Notes: generated from the sequence alone by a model not told the origin. Positions 26,258 through 35,710 are shown, counted from the first letter of the stretch. The stretch is 64,000 bases of DNA from an uncultured Desulfovibrio sp. (GCA_934546745.1 CAKTDV010000011.1:23718-87717); one strand, 5' to 3'. Numbers and translations are program-made.

Positions 26258-27970
26258 ATGGACGACTATTATCAGCGGGAACTCTCCATCCTGCGCGAGG
26301 ACGCGCGGGACTTCGGCCGGCGCTATCCGGCGCTGGCCCCCATGATGCAGCCCGGCGCGGATCCGGATGTGGAACGCATCCTCGAAGGCATCGCCTATCT
26401 CTGCGGCCGCGTCCGCCGCCGCCTGGATCAGACAGCCCCGGAGCTTTTGCAGACCCTGCTGCGGCTGGCCTTTCCCCATGCCGTCCTGCCCACGCCGTCC
26501 ACAACCCTCATGGCCTTTACGCCCAGGCGGGATCTGCGGGAGATCATTCCGCTGCGGCGGGGTATCGAGCTGGCGTCGCGGCCTGTCAACGGGGTCTCCT
26601 GCATCTATACGCTGGATGCCGACGCCACGCTGCTGCCCCTGCGGATTCTGCGCATCACCTTTGAACGCCGCAACGACCTTTCGGCAACGCTTGGCCTGCA
26701 TCTGCACAGTCCCTTTCCCCTGCGGGCCCTGAAGGGGACGCCGCTGCGGCTGCATCTGGCCGCCCCCTACGCCGAAGCCAGCCGGCACTATGACGCGCTG
26801 CGGCACGGACTGACCCGTCTGGAAGCCGTGGCGGGACAACAGGTCGTTCCCCTTCCCGACGGGGCCCTGCAAACGGCGGCCATCCCTTCCCACGACGGCC
26901 GCCTTGCCGCCGGGCGCGGCCTTGCCCGATCCTATATGATGCTGCAACGCTATTTCCTGCAACCGCAGCAACTTCTCTTCTTCCACCTGCACGGGCTCGA
27001 ACGCCTCTCCCTGCCCGAAGCCTCCGAATACGAGCTGCGCTTCCACCTCCAGGGCGAAGCCGCGCGCGACGTGACCTTCCGGGACGGCGCTTTTCTGCTC
27101 AACGTCTTTCCGGCCACCAATATCTGCAGCGTGGCTTCCGAACCCGTCAACGTGAGCCACACGCAGGAGGAATACCTCCTGCGCCCACAGGACGGCGTGC
27201 GCCGCACGCTCGACATCCTCTCGGTGGAACGCGCCACGGCGCTCTTTCCCGGCGGCCGCATGGAGGACTTCCTGCCGTTCGAGGCCTGCGATCCGCAGCA
27301 CGGGGGGGGCCTCTACCAGCTCCGCTTCCGAGTCTCCCCCGTCACTGGCCAGACGGAACATCTGATCACGCCGCTCTACCGCCGCGCCGCGCCCATAACC
27401 ACGGAACCGTTCACACTGGCGCTGCAACTGCGCTGCTGCAACGTGACCCAGCCCTCCCGGCTCCAGGTAGGGGACATCCGCGAAGCCACGGACAGCTCGC
27501 CCGGCATGGCGACCTTCAGCAACATCCTTGCGCCAACGCCGACACTGCCGCGCCCCGCCGGGGAGGATCTGCTCTGGCGCTTCGTGGGGCATCTCAACGC
27601 AAACCTGCTGTCGCTGGCCTCGCCGCAGGCGTTGCGCGATCTGCTCTCGCTCTACCTGCCGCCGCCGGAAAGCGCCCCGGAACTGGCCGCGGCCCAGCGC
27701 CGCCGCTGCGACGCCATCCTCGCCTTTTCCTCCCAGCCCGACGAACGCCTCTTTCGCGGACGCCTGCTGCGCGGCCATACGCTGCGCCTGACCCTGAGCC
27801 GGGAAGCCTTCATTTCACGCGGCGACGCCCATCTGTTCTGCGACGCGCTGGACATGCTCTTTTCCGAATTCTCCCTCCTCAACAACTTCACCCAGCTGCG
27901 GGTCGCGCTGGCAAACGAAAACGGGAACTGGTCATGGACGCCGCATCTGGGCGCACGCCCGCTGATCTGA
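26258..27970 (+). CDS. tssF: T6SS baseplate subunit TssF
   Basis: 570 aa, the usual family length (about 570-620). The N-terminus MDDYYQRELSILREDARDFGRRYPALAP with DPDVERILEGIAYLCGRVRRRLD is diagnostic of TssF (VasA/ImpG). TssF forms the wedge of the T6SS baseplate with TssG, TssE and TssK. The ATG at 26258 has GAGGGGAGA just upstream. It overlaps tssG by 37 bases, so the two are translationally coupled as is usual. Confidence 0.95.
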   Translation: MDDYYQRELSILREDARDFGRRYPALAPMMQPGADPDVERILEGIAYLCGRVRRRLDQTAPELLQTLLRLAFPHAVLPTPSTTLMAFTPRRDLREIIPLRRGIELASRPVNGVSCIYTLDADATLLPLRILRITFERRNDLSATLGLHLHSPFPLRALKGTPLRLHLAAPYAEASRHYDALRHGLTRLEAVAGQQVVPLPDGALQTAAIPSHDGRLAAGRGLARSYMMLQRYFLQPQQLLFFHLHGLERLSLPEASEYELRFHLQGEAARDVTFRDGAFLLNVFPATNICSVASEPVNVSHTQEEYLLRPQDGVRRTLDILSVERATALFPGGRMEDFLPFEACDPQHGGGLYQLRFRVSPVTGQTEHLITPLYRRAAPITTEPFTLALQLRCCNVTQPSRLQVGDIREATDSSPGMATFSNILAPTPTLPRPAGEDLLWRFVGHLNANLLSLASPQALRDLLSLYLPPPESAPELAAAQRRRCDAILAFSSQPDERLFRGRLLRGHTLRLTLSREAFISRGDAHLFCDALDMLFSEFSLLNNFTQLRVALANENGNWSWTPHLGARPLI

Positions 27971-28923
27971 CAGCCCCGCTGCGTGAACACGCGCGGGAAA
28001 TGACGCTGGGGCAGGCCCTGCGCCTGCTGGATCGCGCCCACGCCAGCGCGCCCTCGCTGCCGCCCTTCGCGCGGGACGTGTTCATCCGCCCCCACCTGTC
28101 GCTGGCCTTTCCCGCCACGGACATCACGGAAGTGCGGGGACCGGACGATCCCGACGCCCCGGCCGCGCCCCCGGCATGGCGACTGACGACGACCCTGCTG
28201 GGCCTGTACGGCACATCGGGGCCGCTGCCGACCTTCTATACCGAGGAACTCCTTGAGGAGGCGCGCAACGACGAGAGCCTGACACGCGACTTTCTCGACA
28301 TCATCAACAATCATTTCTATCATCTGCTGTACGATGCCGAACGGCAGAACCGCCTGCCCCGGAGACTGCTCGAAAACGGCGACGTCAGGGCGGCCCATCT
28401 GCTGTTCTGCCTCATGGGACGGCCGCAGCACGGCGAGGGCTTGCCGCCCGTCGCCCTGACGGAACTCTTCGTGTGCCGCAACCGCTCGGCCCTGCGCCTG
28501 CAACGCTCCCTGGGGTATCTGCTCCAGCGCCGCGACGTGCGCGTGGAAGAGTGCGTGGAACGGCGCGCCGTCATCGCGCCTGAACAGCGCTGCCGCCTCG
28601 GCGCGGCCAACGCCGCGCTGGGCGGGGATGCCGTCATCGGCAGCCGGATCCGCGACAGCACGGGGCGTTTCCGCATCCATCTGGATGCCGTGCATCCCGA
28701 CGACATCGTGGATTTTCTGCACGACGGCGCGTGGCACGAACGCATCCGAACCCATGTGCGGGAATTTGTGCAGCACTCGCTGGAATTTGATCTTGTGCTG
28801 CATCCCACGGCCGCCCCGGCCCGCCCCACGGCGCTGGGCCTGAACAGCCGCCCCGGCTTCTTTCTCGGCGGTACGCCGCAACGGGCCGGGGTGACGGTTC
28901 ACTGGCGCGCGCACTGTTCCTAG
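27934..28923 (+). CDS. tssG: T6SS baseplate subunit TssG
   Basis: 329 aa. The N-terminal part MTLGQALRLLDRAHA, then FIRPHLSLAFPATDITEV and LLGLYGTSGPLPTFYTEELLEEARNDE, is the TssG (VasB/ImpH) signature. Two TssG wrap around TssF in the baseplate wedge. The start overlaps tssF by 37 bases. The next gene begins 24 bases after its stop with a GTG codon, and belongs to the accessory block rather than to the core. Confidence 0.95.
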   Translation: MDAASGRTPADLTAPLREHAREMTLGQALRLLDRAHASAPSLPPFARDVFIRPHLSLAFPATDITEVRGPDDPDAPAAPPAWRLTTTLLGLYGTSGPLPTFYTEELLEEARNDESLTRDFLDIINNHFYHLLYDAERQNRLPRRLLENGDVRAAHLLFCLMGRPQHGEGLPPVALTELFVCRNRSALRLQRSLGYLLQRRDVRVEECVERRAVIAPEQRCRLGAANAALGGDAVIGSRIRDSTGRFRIHLDAVHPDDIVDFLHDGAWHERIRTHVREFVQHSLEFDLVLHPTAAPARPTALGLNSRPGFFLGGTPQRAGVTVHWRAHCS

Positions 28924-28947
28924 AGAGACCCCCGGGGAGAATACGCT

Positions 28948-31833
28948 GTGGACATACAGAAACCGGATACGCTGTTTTGCGCCGCCCAGCCGCTGGACTG
29001 GCGGGGCGCGCCGCATCATGCCTTCAGCGTGCTGCTGGGTATCGACATGCGCACGGGCGGCCCGCTGGCCGCCGATACCGCCCTCACTACGGCCATGCGG
29101 GCCCTGCCGCCGGGCTGCCGCCTTGATGCCGGTGTTCCCAAGCAGGAAGCGGAATGGCTGCTGGCGGGTTCCGTCACGCCCCGCTCGCGGGAAGGCGGCA
29201 TCGCGGATATCCGCGTGGGACAGGGAGGCCGCCGCTTTCTTGTGGCGGCGTCGCCCGACGGCGCGCCCGTGCCACTGATCTGGGAAAATACGGCCCTCGA
29301 CGCCGAAAACAACCCTCTTGGCGGCAAAACGCCCCTTGTCTCGGATCCGGCGCTCCCGCACGGCGCGCCCGCCTGCCCCCTGCCCCTTGGCGCGTGGCCC
29401 TGCCGCATGAGGCATCTGGGAACCTATGACGCCCGCTGGCTCAGGACACGCTGGCCCGGCCTGCCCGACGATGCGGACTGGCGCTTCTTCAACGAAGCGC
29501 AACCGCAACAGCGCCTGCCCGGCGGTCTGCGCGGCGACGAGGAAATCCGTCTCGCGGGCGTTTTCGCCGACGCCCCCGAACGCTGTTTCCGCCTTCCCGG
29601 GGCGCGACTGCGCTTTGAGCTCCTGCGCCAGAAGGAGAACGCCTGGAAAGAACATGCCATCCGCGCGGATACCCTCTGGCTTTTCCCCGGATACGCGACC
29701 GCCCTGATCTACTGGCATGCCCTCGTTCCCTGCGCCGACGAGGCCGCCTCCGACATCGCCGCCGCGCGTTTTCAGCTTTCACCGGCACACCTGGAAAGCG
29801 TGCCGGCGCCCGCCCCCTCCGGATCGCCTTCCCCGGAAGACGCGTCCACCGGGGCCAAACCCACCGAAACGGCGGCGGAGACCGTTCCACACGGCATGAG
29901 CGCGGCCGCCGCCGCGGCTGTCGCGGCGGGTATGGGCACGGCCGCCACCGCGACAGCCGCATCCACCACGGCCTCCGCTTCCGGGGCCGCGTCACACGCG
30001 GCATCGGCCGTACCATCGGGGGCATCGGGGGTATCTGGGGCATCCGCCCCCGCCACCGGGGGCCTGTCTTCCGCCCCCCCCTTTTCTCCCACCGGGGTTT
30101 CCGCGACCCTGCGCCAGGAACTGGAGGAAAGCCTGCCTGACATCAACGCGGCGCTGGAGAACGCCGGGCTGCCGCCCCTTTCCCCGGAGCAGATCAGGGA
30201 AACACACCGCCGTATCGACGCCATAAGCGCCACGTTGGCCGACGCACAGGCGGCGCCCCCCCCGCCGCCTCTGGAGGAACAGTTACGGCAGGCCGGAGTA
30301 CCCGAAGATCGCATTGCCGCCGCCACAGCCGCGCTGGAGCTGGAACCGCCCGATCCGACGCGCCATACCAGCGCGGCCGCATGGCGGGAGGCAAGCGAGG
30401 CCTTTCTTGCCCGCTTTGCCGCGCTGCTCCACCCCTCGGAACAACTGCTGGAGTCCATGAGCCAGACGCTGCGCCTCCTGGGGCCGGAGAGGGGAACCCA
30501 TCTCAGGGCGCTGTCGGGCGACATGGCCGGAACGCCTCTGGATCTTCTGCAAAAGGCGGGCATGCGCCCGGACAAGGCCGCGCGCCTGCTGGACATGCTG
30601 GAACAGACCCCCGACGACCCCGACCAGCTTGACGCCTACGCCCGGACACTGGAAGCCGCCGCGGGTTTTCCCGCCGGTTCCGTTTCCGATCGCCTGCGCC
30701 AGTATCAGGAAACGCTGCGCCGCTTCACGGAATCCACGTCCGCGACAGGGCCGCTTCCTGAGACAGGCGCGCCGGGGGAGGAAACGCCCTCTTCGGCCGA
30801 AGCCGCCGGACAGCGGCCCTCCGAAACGCCCCCTCCCCAGGCCGCCGTGCAACACGGCGCTCCTGACGCCGGGCCAGACGCCAGACCGGACGCCGCCGCA
30901 ACGCCTCCCCCGGCATCCGGCGTGCCGCCGTCGCGCGCGGACGTCGCGGCCCTGCTTGCCTCCGGCGCATCGCTGGCGGGCGTCTGTTTTGCCGGTACCG
31001 ATCTCTCCGGGCTGCGCTTTGACGGACGGAACCTTTCCGGCGCGGATCTTTCGGGAGCGCGCCTGCGCGGCGCGTCCTTCGCGGACGCCGATCTTTCCGG
31101 CGCAACGCTCCGGGAAAGCGATGCCACAGACGCCGTCTTTCTGCGCGCCCGGCTGGACGGAGCACGGATGCGGGGCCTTCGCGCCGCCGACACGGACTTT
31201 ACCGGCGCAAGCCTCGCCGGAGCCGATGCGCGGGAAGCCGACTTTTCCGGCGCGCTCTTCCAGGAATGCCGCGCGACCGAGTTTCATGCCGCCAACGCCG
31301 TTTTTGACAATGCCCGTTTGCGCAACGCGGATTTCTCGGGGGCCGATCTCTCCGGCGCGCGCCTGTGCTCCGCCGATCTGCACGCCCTGAGGCTCGACGG
31401 CGCGCATCTTTCCGGCGCGCATCTTTCCAATGCGGCCCTGGGCAACGGCACACAGGCCCCCAGGGCCGATTTTTCCGGCGCGAACCTCGCCGGAAGCGCC
31501 TGGTCCGGCGTTGCCGCGCCGCAGGCCGTCTTCCGGCGCGCGACGGCAGAAAACGCGAGTTTTACCGACTGCGATCTCACCGGCACGGCCTGGGACGCCG
31601 CGCGCGCGCGTCATGCCGCCCTCACCCGCTGTTCCCTGCGCGGCGCGTCGCTGCAACGCGCCGACCTGTTCGAGGCCTCCCTGCGCGAAGCGCGGCTGCA
31701 GGCCGCCGATCTCCGTAACGCCAGCCTCTACGGCGCGGATCTGTACCGGATCGGCACCGACGCCACAACACGTCTTGAGGGCGCGCATATTGCCCGCACC
31801 ATTCTGGCCGCCAGAGGGGGAAAGATCGCATGA
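28948..31833 (+). CDS. DUF2169 domain protein fused to C-terminal pentapeptide repeats (T6SS accessory)
   Basis: 961 aa from a GTG start at 28948 with GGGGAGA upstream. Residues 1-280 are a DUF2169-type domain (PLDWRGAPHHAFSVLLGIDM, then WRFFNEAQPQQRLPGGLRGDE, matching the family). Residues about 285-375 are an Ala/Ser/Thr low-complexity linker, 380-590 a helical region of unknown type, and 590-680 a second Pro/Ala linker. Residues about 685-961 are pentapeptide repeats (runs of A(D/N)LSGA) forming a right-handed beta-helix. DUF2169 proteins occur in T6SS VgrG/PAAR-like effector clusters and are thought to help load effectors on the spike. Here the gene lies with DUF3540 and DUF4150 genes between tssG and tssJ. 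Its exact role is inference. Confidence 0.85.
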   Translation: MDIQKPDTLFCAAQPLDWRGAPHHAFSVLLGIDMRTGGPLAADTALTTAMRALPPGCRLDAGVPKQEAEWLLAGSVTPRSREGGIADIRVGQGGRRFLVAASPDGAPVPLIWENTALDAENNPLGGKTPLVSDPALPHGAPACPLPLGAWPCRMRHLGTYDARWLRTRWPGLPDDADWRFFNEAQPQQRLPGGLRGDEEIRLAGVFADAPERCFRLPGARLRFELLRQKENAWKEHAIRADTLWLFPGYATALIYWHALVPCADEAASDIAAARFQLSPAHLESVPAPAPSGSPSPEDASTGAKPTETAAETVPHGMSAAAAAAVAAGMGTAATATAASTTASASGAASHAASAVPSGASGVSGASAPATGGLSSAPPFSPTGVSATLRQELEESLPDINAALENAGLPPLSPEQIRETHRRIDAISATLADAQAAPPPPPLEEQLRQAGVPEDRIAAATAALELEPPDPTRHTSAAAWREASEAFLARFAALLHPSEQLLESMSQTLRLLGPERGTHLRALSGDMAGTPLDLLQKAGMRPDKAARLLDMLEQTPDDPDQLDAYARTLEAAAGFPAGSVSDRLRQYQETLRRFTESTSATGPLPETGAPGEETPSSAEAAGQRPSETPPPQAAVQHGAPDAGPDARPDAAATPPPASGVPPSRADVAALLASGASLAGVCFAGTDLSGLRFDGRNLSGADLSGARLRGASFADADLSGATLRESDATDAVFLRARLDGARMRGLRAADTDFTGASLAGADAREADFSGALFQECRATEFHAANAVFDNARLRNADFSGADLSGARLCSADLHALRLDGAHLSGAHLSNAALGNGTQAPRADFSGANLAGSAWSGVAAPQAVFRRATAENASFTDCDLTGTAWDAARARHAALTRCSLRGASLQRADLFEASLREARLQAADLRNASLYGADLYRIGTDATTRLEGAHIARTILAARGGKIA

Positions 31834-32720
31834 GCGACTTTACGGATGCCGTCGTGGAAAACAGGGACTGGAGCGGCGCGGATCTGGGCGGGGCGGATTT
31901 CACCCGCGCCCGTCTGCGTGGCTGCCGTTTTGACGGCGCGGATCTCGCGGACGCCGTCTTTGACGGCGCGAGGATCGAGGACTGCACCTTCCTCCATGCC
32001 CGGCTCCCCGGCGCCTCCTTCTCCCGGACGGTTTTCCAGAGTGTCCGGCTGGACGGGGCCGTTCTGGAACGGGCCTTTCTGCTGGAATGCTCCCTTGAGG
32101 ACGTGCTGTGGCCCGGCGCGACCCTTTCCCGGGCGACGCTGCGAGGCCTCCGCCGCCTGCCGCCGCTGGAGGACGGCGCGGCGGAAATGCTGCACTGCCT
32201 TGATTGCGATCTCTGCGCCTTGCGTTTCCGGCGTGTCGCGGCTATGCTTGTAACGCTGCAAGGTTGTACCTGCCGGGCGCTTGAGGCGGAGGACTGCGAT
32301 CTCACCCAGCTTATCGCCATGCATACCGATCTGGGCGGCGCGCGTTTCCGCCGCTGCCGTCTGGACAGGGCCGGGCTGATGGGGAGCGATCTTTCGGGGA
32401 GCGTCCTCCAGGACTGCTCCCTGACACAGGCCCATCTGGCGGGAACCTGCCTGCGGGCGGCCCGGTGGCAGGGTGTCGACGCCCGGCAGGCCGTGCTGGC
32501 CGGGGCCGATCTGGAGGCCGCCAGCATGCCCGGCGTCAACCTGCACATGGCGGATCTGTCGCATGTCCAGGCCCGCAACGCCGATCTGCGCGACGCCGAC
32601 CTGCGCGTCGCCGATCTCCATGCCGCCCGGCTGGACGGCTGCGCCATGGGCGGCGCGCGTCTCGAAGGCGCGCGTCCCACGGATCCGGAACGCCTGCGGG
32701 CGGAACAGTTTTCAGCATAG
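31830..32720 (+). CDS. Pentapeptide repeat protein (T6SS accessory)
   Basis: 296 aa, nearly all pentapeptide repeats: WSGADLGGADFTRARLRGCRF, DGADLADAVFDGARIEDC and later NADLRDADLRVADLHAARLDG. No other domain, signal peptide or membrane segment is seen. Its ATG overlaps the stop of the DUF2169 fusion by 4 bases (ATGA), so both beta-helix proteins are made together. Pentapeptide proteins in T6SS clusters accompany DUF2169 and DUF3540 genes; a chaperone, adaptor or spike-cap role is plausible but unproven. Confidence 0.85.
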   Translation: MSDFTDAVVENRDWSGADLGGADFTRARLRGCRFDGADLADAVFDGARIEDCTFLHARLPGASFSRTVFQSVRLDGAVLERAFLLECSLEDVLWPGATLSRATLRGLRRLPPLEDGAAEMLHCLDCDLCALRFRRVAAMLVTLQGCTCRALEAEDCDLTQLIAMHTDLGGARFRRCRLDRAGLMGSDLSGSVLQDCSLTQAHLAGTCLRAARWQGVDARQAVLAGADLEAASMPGVNLHMADLSHVQARNADLRDADLRVADLHAARLDGCAMGGARLEGARPTDPERLRAEQFSA

Positions 32721-32735
32721 CAAAGGACGACAGGC

Positions 32736-33329
32736 ATGGAAGCCCTCGCTCAGACATATGACGGCAGCGCGCTGCTTTCAGGAACCGTCCGGACCGGAGA
32801 CGGCGACGATCTGCTCGTTGCCGGCTCTTTTGGGATCGTGCGCGCCCGCCGGGCGGAAGGATGCCTCTTGCAACCGGAAGTCCGGGACACCGTGCTGCTG
32901 GCCCTGCTGGACGACGGCGGCGCCTGGGTGCTCAGCGTCCTGCGGCGTGCCGATGCCCGCGCCACCGGCGAGGTGCGGCTTCCCGCGCGGGCGCGGCTGC
33001 GGGGGCGGGAACTGGCCCTGAGCGCCGGGGATCTGCGCCTGTCCGGCGGTACCGTCGACGTGCGCGCGGGCTTGCTGACGCTGGGCGGCCACATGCTCCT
33101 GCAGGGCTTTGCCGCCATGCGCACGCTCTGCCGCGATCTGGGGGAACGCGCCCTGCGCCGCGCCGGGCGCTATGGCGCGCTGGAGGAAGAGGTGGAGGAT
33201 CTCGCGCACCGGGCAGCGGGACGCGTCCGCAGCGAGGCGCGCGCCTCCTACCGCCTGCGCGCGGAACATGCGGACATCCGCGCCGCCGGACAGGTCGATA
33301 TCGACGGCCGGCATATCAAGGTAGGCTAA
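32736..33329 (+). CDS. DUF3540 domain protein (T6SS accessory)
   Basis: 197 aa. The order (pentapeptide, this gene, DUF4150) and the sequence blocks VLLALLDDGGAWVLSVLRRAD and GRVRSEARASYRLRAEHADIRAAGQVDIDG match DUF3540 proteins of T6SS accessory clusters. The C-terminal part (IRAAGQVDIDGRHIKVG) looks like a beta-prism edge of the kind found in spike proteins. It starts at ATG 32736 after AAAGGA and ends 3 bases before the DUF4150 gene. No signal peptide is present. Its function is unknown. Confidence 0.78.
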   Translation: MEALAQTYDGSALLSGTVRTGDGDDLLVAGSFGIVRARRAEGCLLQPEVRDTVLLALLDDGGAWVLSVLRRADARATGEVRLPARARLRGRELALSAGDLRLSGGTVDVRAGLLTLGGHMLLQGFAAMRTLCRDLGERALRRAGRYGALEEEVEDLAHRAAGRVRSEARASYRLRAEHADIRAAGQVDIDGRHIKVG

Positions 33330-33332
33330 GCC

Positions 33333-33731
33333 ATGTTTGCCCTCACGCTCAAGGGCGGCCTCTGCACGAGCACGCCGCCGGACGTCTGCCAGACGCCCAC
33401 CCCCGGCGGTCCCGTTCCCACGCCCTACGTCAACGTGTTCCAGTGCTCCCTGGTCACGCCCAACACGGCCTGTTCCAAAGTCTTCATCGACGGTGCTCCG
33501 GCCCTGCACGTCAAATCGGCAACGGCCCTTTCCAACGGCGACGAACCGGGTGTCAACGGCGGCACGGCGTCGGGAAAATTCATCGGCAAGGGCGAGTTTG
33601 CCAAAGGTTCGCAAAAGGTCTCGCTGGAAGGCAAGGCCGCCGTATCCCAGGGCGCATGCACCAGGCACAATCAGGGAAACACCACGGGCATGTGCTGCAC
33701 GGCCGCGCAGACGAAGGTGCGGATTGCCTGA
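33333..33731 (+). CDS. DUF4150 PAAR-like spike-tip protein
   Basis: 132 aa. The domain order and motifs LCTSTPPDVCQTPTPGGPVPTPYVNVFQCS, ALSNGDEPG and CTRHNQGNTTG are typical of DUF4150, a PAAR-like domain that caps the VgrG spike in T6SS. Four or more cysteines could bind a metal. There is no C-terminal extension, so this is a bare tip and not a toxin fusion; any effector must be carried in trans or on VgrG. The window holds no canonical PAAR gene, so this protein is the likely tip. Its end overlaps the TTG start of tssJ by 8 bases. Confidence 0.88.
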   Translation: MFALTLKGGLCTSTPPDVCQTPTPGGPVPTPYVNVFQCSLVTPNTACSKVFIDGAPALHVKSATALSNGDEPGVNGGTASGKFIGKGEFAKGSQKVSLEGKAAVSQGACTRHNQGNTTGMCCTAAQTKVRIA

Positions 33732-34335
33732 TCGCCGCCGCCATAGCCCGCGCCACCGCCTTGCCTGGCTTTCCGCCATTCTTGTCTGCGGCCTTCTTCC
33801 GGCGGCCTGCGGTGGCAACACGCCCCCGCCCGCGCCACCGCCGCCAGCGGCCGCCACCAATCCCACCGACGTTGTCTGGAATCTGGAACCAGGCGGCCTG
33901 CGCTGCCGTCTGGAAGCCTCGCCCGATCTCAACCGCGACGGGGATACCGCGCTGGGTCTGACCCTCTGCCTGTATCAGCTCAGGGACTACGCCGCCTTTG
34001 CCGGTAAAAGCGCCACCCCTGACGGGCTGGACGAACTCCTGCAGTGCCGCCCCGATGCGGCGCAGGCCCAGAGCGCCCGCCTGTTCCAGATCCAGCCCGG
34101 CGCCACGGTGGACGTGGTCATGGATCGCGCGGAACACGCCCGCTATCTCGGCATTGCCGCGGGCTACACGCATCTTGTGCCGGATCAGTGCGCCGCCGTC
34201 ATGCCCTTTCCCCTGCACACACGCACGGAAGGCGTGCTTTTTTCCACGACCCTGTACAATGCCGCCCCGGTACAGGTGCTGATCCGCCTCGGCGAAAGCT
34301 CACTCAGCGTCACAGGAGCCGAACGTGTACGATAG
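33724..34335 (+). CDS. tssJ: T6SS outer-membrane lipoprotein TssJ
   Basis: 203 aa. A basic n-region (RRRHSPRHR), hydrophobic core and LLPAAC give a lipoprotein signal with Cys29 as the lipidated residue. The domain after a Pro/Ala linker (DVVWNLEPGGLRCRLEAS, DLNRDGDTALGLTLCLYQLRD) is TssJ (VasD/Lip family), the outer-membrane end of the membrane complex that contacts TssM. No ATG starts this signal; I use the TTG at 33724, preceded by GAAGG at 7 bases and overlapping the DUF4150 end by 8 bases. The Pro at -3 is slightly off the lipobox consensus. tssK overlaps its end by 11 bases. Confidence 0.88.
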   Translation: MPDRRRHSPRHRLAWLSAILVCGLLPAACGGNTPPPAPPPPAAATNPTDVVWNLEPGGLRCRLEASPDLNRDGDTALGLTLCLYQLRDYAAFAGKSATPDGLDELLQCRPDAAQAQSARLFQIQPGATVDVVMDRAEHARYLGIAAGYTHLVPDQCAAVMPFPLHTRTEGVLFSTTLYNAAPVQVLIRLGESSLSVTGAERVR

Positions 34336-35710
34336 CCCGCTTTTCTGGGAACATGGCCTTTTCCTGCAACCGCAGCACTTTCAGCTTTCCCGCGGACAGC
34401 GGCTTTCGGCCCTGACGCGCCTGGCCTCCCTGCTGAATCCCTACCTCTGGGGCGTCCGCCGTCTTGCCGTCAATGAGGACGCCCTGAACAACGGCGTCTT
34501 TGAGGTCTCCCGCCTGGAACTGCTGCTCCGTTCCGGCGAATGGGCCATGCTGCCCGCCAACGCCACCCTGCCTCCCCGCTCCTTTCTGGCGGACTGGACC
34601 ACGCCGGAAGAACCGCTCTCCGTGGGGCTGGCGCTGGCCGAATTCAGGGAACAGGGCGGCAACGTGCTCCGTACCGACGATCCCGCCAACGCGCCTGAAA
34701 CCTTTCGCTACACGGCGCCGCTCACGCCGGAGACCGTTCCCGATCTCATGGGCGACGGCCCGGAAGCCGACGTGGGCACCCTGCGCTACAACCTGCGTCT
34801 CTGTTTCAGTGCCGGAGACTGTCCGGATCTGCCGCGCATCCCTCTGGCGCGCCTGATCCGCGACGGTGAACGCATCCGCCTCGACGCCTCCTTCACTCCG
34901 CCCTGCGTCGATATCCATGCCGTCCCGGAGTTGCGCCGCCTGTTGCATGACGTGCGCGACACGCTGCTGTCACGCGGACGCCAGCTGGAAGAATACAAGA
35001 TCGTCGCGGGCGACGCGGGCGTGTCCGGCGTCTCGTCGCTGCAGGGCATCACCCTGTTCAGCATCCTCGGCGTTCTCAGCCGCAACGCCCCCGAACTGGA
35101 ACAGTTTCTCAACGCCCCGTCCATGCATCCCTGGCCCGTCTACCGGGCGCTCTGCCGCCTTGTGGGCGAATTGTCCGTCTTTTCCGCCAGCCTTTCAGCG
35201 CTGGGCGAAACGCGACAGGGAACGCGCGCCCTGCCGCCCTACGATCACGAAAATCCCCAGAGCTGCTTCCGGGCCGCCTGCGGCATCATCGCGCGCCTTG
35301 TGGACACCTTTGTCATCGGCCCCGCCTTCACCTTTCCCCTGGAAACGCGGGACCGCCCCGATCACCTGTGCGCCACCATGCCCCAGAGCGCCCGCGCGGG
35401 CGCCTACGCCTACTGGCTGCTTGTCAGGACAGCCCACGCCGAAGGGCTTGCCGAACGCATGGAACACCTCGCCAAACTGGCCCCCTCCGAAAACCTCGAC
35501 AGTATTGTGGCGCAGGCCCTGCCCGGCGTGCGGCTGCGCCATGCCGTCCAGCCGCCCGCGGGTCTCCCTCACAGGACAGACACACTCTACTTCACCATTG
35601 ACCAGAATGATCCTCTCTGGCGCAAAATCATGCGGGAGGGCAACGTCGCCCTCATGCTCCCCCATCCTCCCGATGATCTTTCCGTCGTGCTGGCCGTCAT
35701 CCAGTGCTAG
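34325..35710 (+). CDS. tssK: T6SS baseplate subunit TssK
   Basis: 461 aa from a GTG start at 34325 that overlaps tssJ by 11 bases. The N-terminus SPLFWEHGLFLQPQHFQLSRGQRL is the TssK (VasE/ImpJ) signature, and the length (about 440-460) is standard. TssK links the baseplate wedge (TssFG) to the membrane complex through TssL and TssM. It is followed by 39 bases containing an AAAGGAA site for tssL. Confidence 0.95.
   Translation: MYDSPLFWEHGLFLQPQHFQLSRGQRLSALTRLASLLNPYLWGVRRLAVNEDALNNGVFEVSRLELLLRSGEWAMLPANATLPPRSFLADWTTPEEPLSVGLALAEFREQGGNVLRTDDPANAPETFRYTAPLTPETVPDLMGDGPEADVGTLRYNLRLCFSAGDCPDLPRIPLARLIRDGERIRLDASFTPPCVDIHAVPELRRLLHDVRDTLLSRGRQLEEYKIVAGDAGVSGVSSLQGITLFSILGVLSRNAPELEQFLNAPSMHPWPVYRALCRLVGELSVFSASLSALGETRQGTRALPPYDHENPQSCFRAACGIIARLVDTFVIGPAFTFPLETRDRPDHLCATMPQSARAGAYAYWLLVRTAHAEGLAERMEHLAKLAPSENLDSIVAQALPGVRLRHAVQPPAGLPHRTDTLYFTIDQNDPLWRKIMREGNVALMLPHPPDDLSVVLAVIQC

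Noticed and set aside
26168..31788. Long - strand frames across tssF, tssG and the DUF2169 gene (such as 26168-27778, 27652-29718, 30283-31788)
   Set aside because: They are shadows of the T6SS genes; the repetitive one at 30283-31788 only mirrors pentapeptide repeats.
33337..33723. N-terminal extension of tssJ through the DUF4150 gene
   Set aside because: The upstream frame is Arg/Ser/Pro-rich noise on the shadow of DUF4150; the lipoprotein signal begins at the TTG at 33724.
28948..33731. Toxin in the DUF2169/DUF3540/DUF4150 block
   Set aside because: I found no C-terminal toxin domain or polymorphic tip; the DUF4150 protein is bare.
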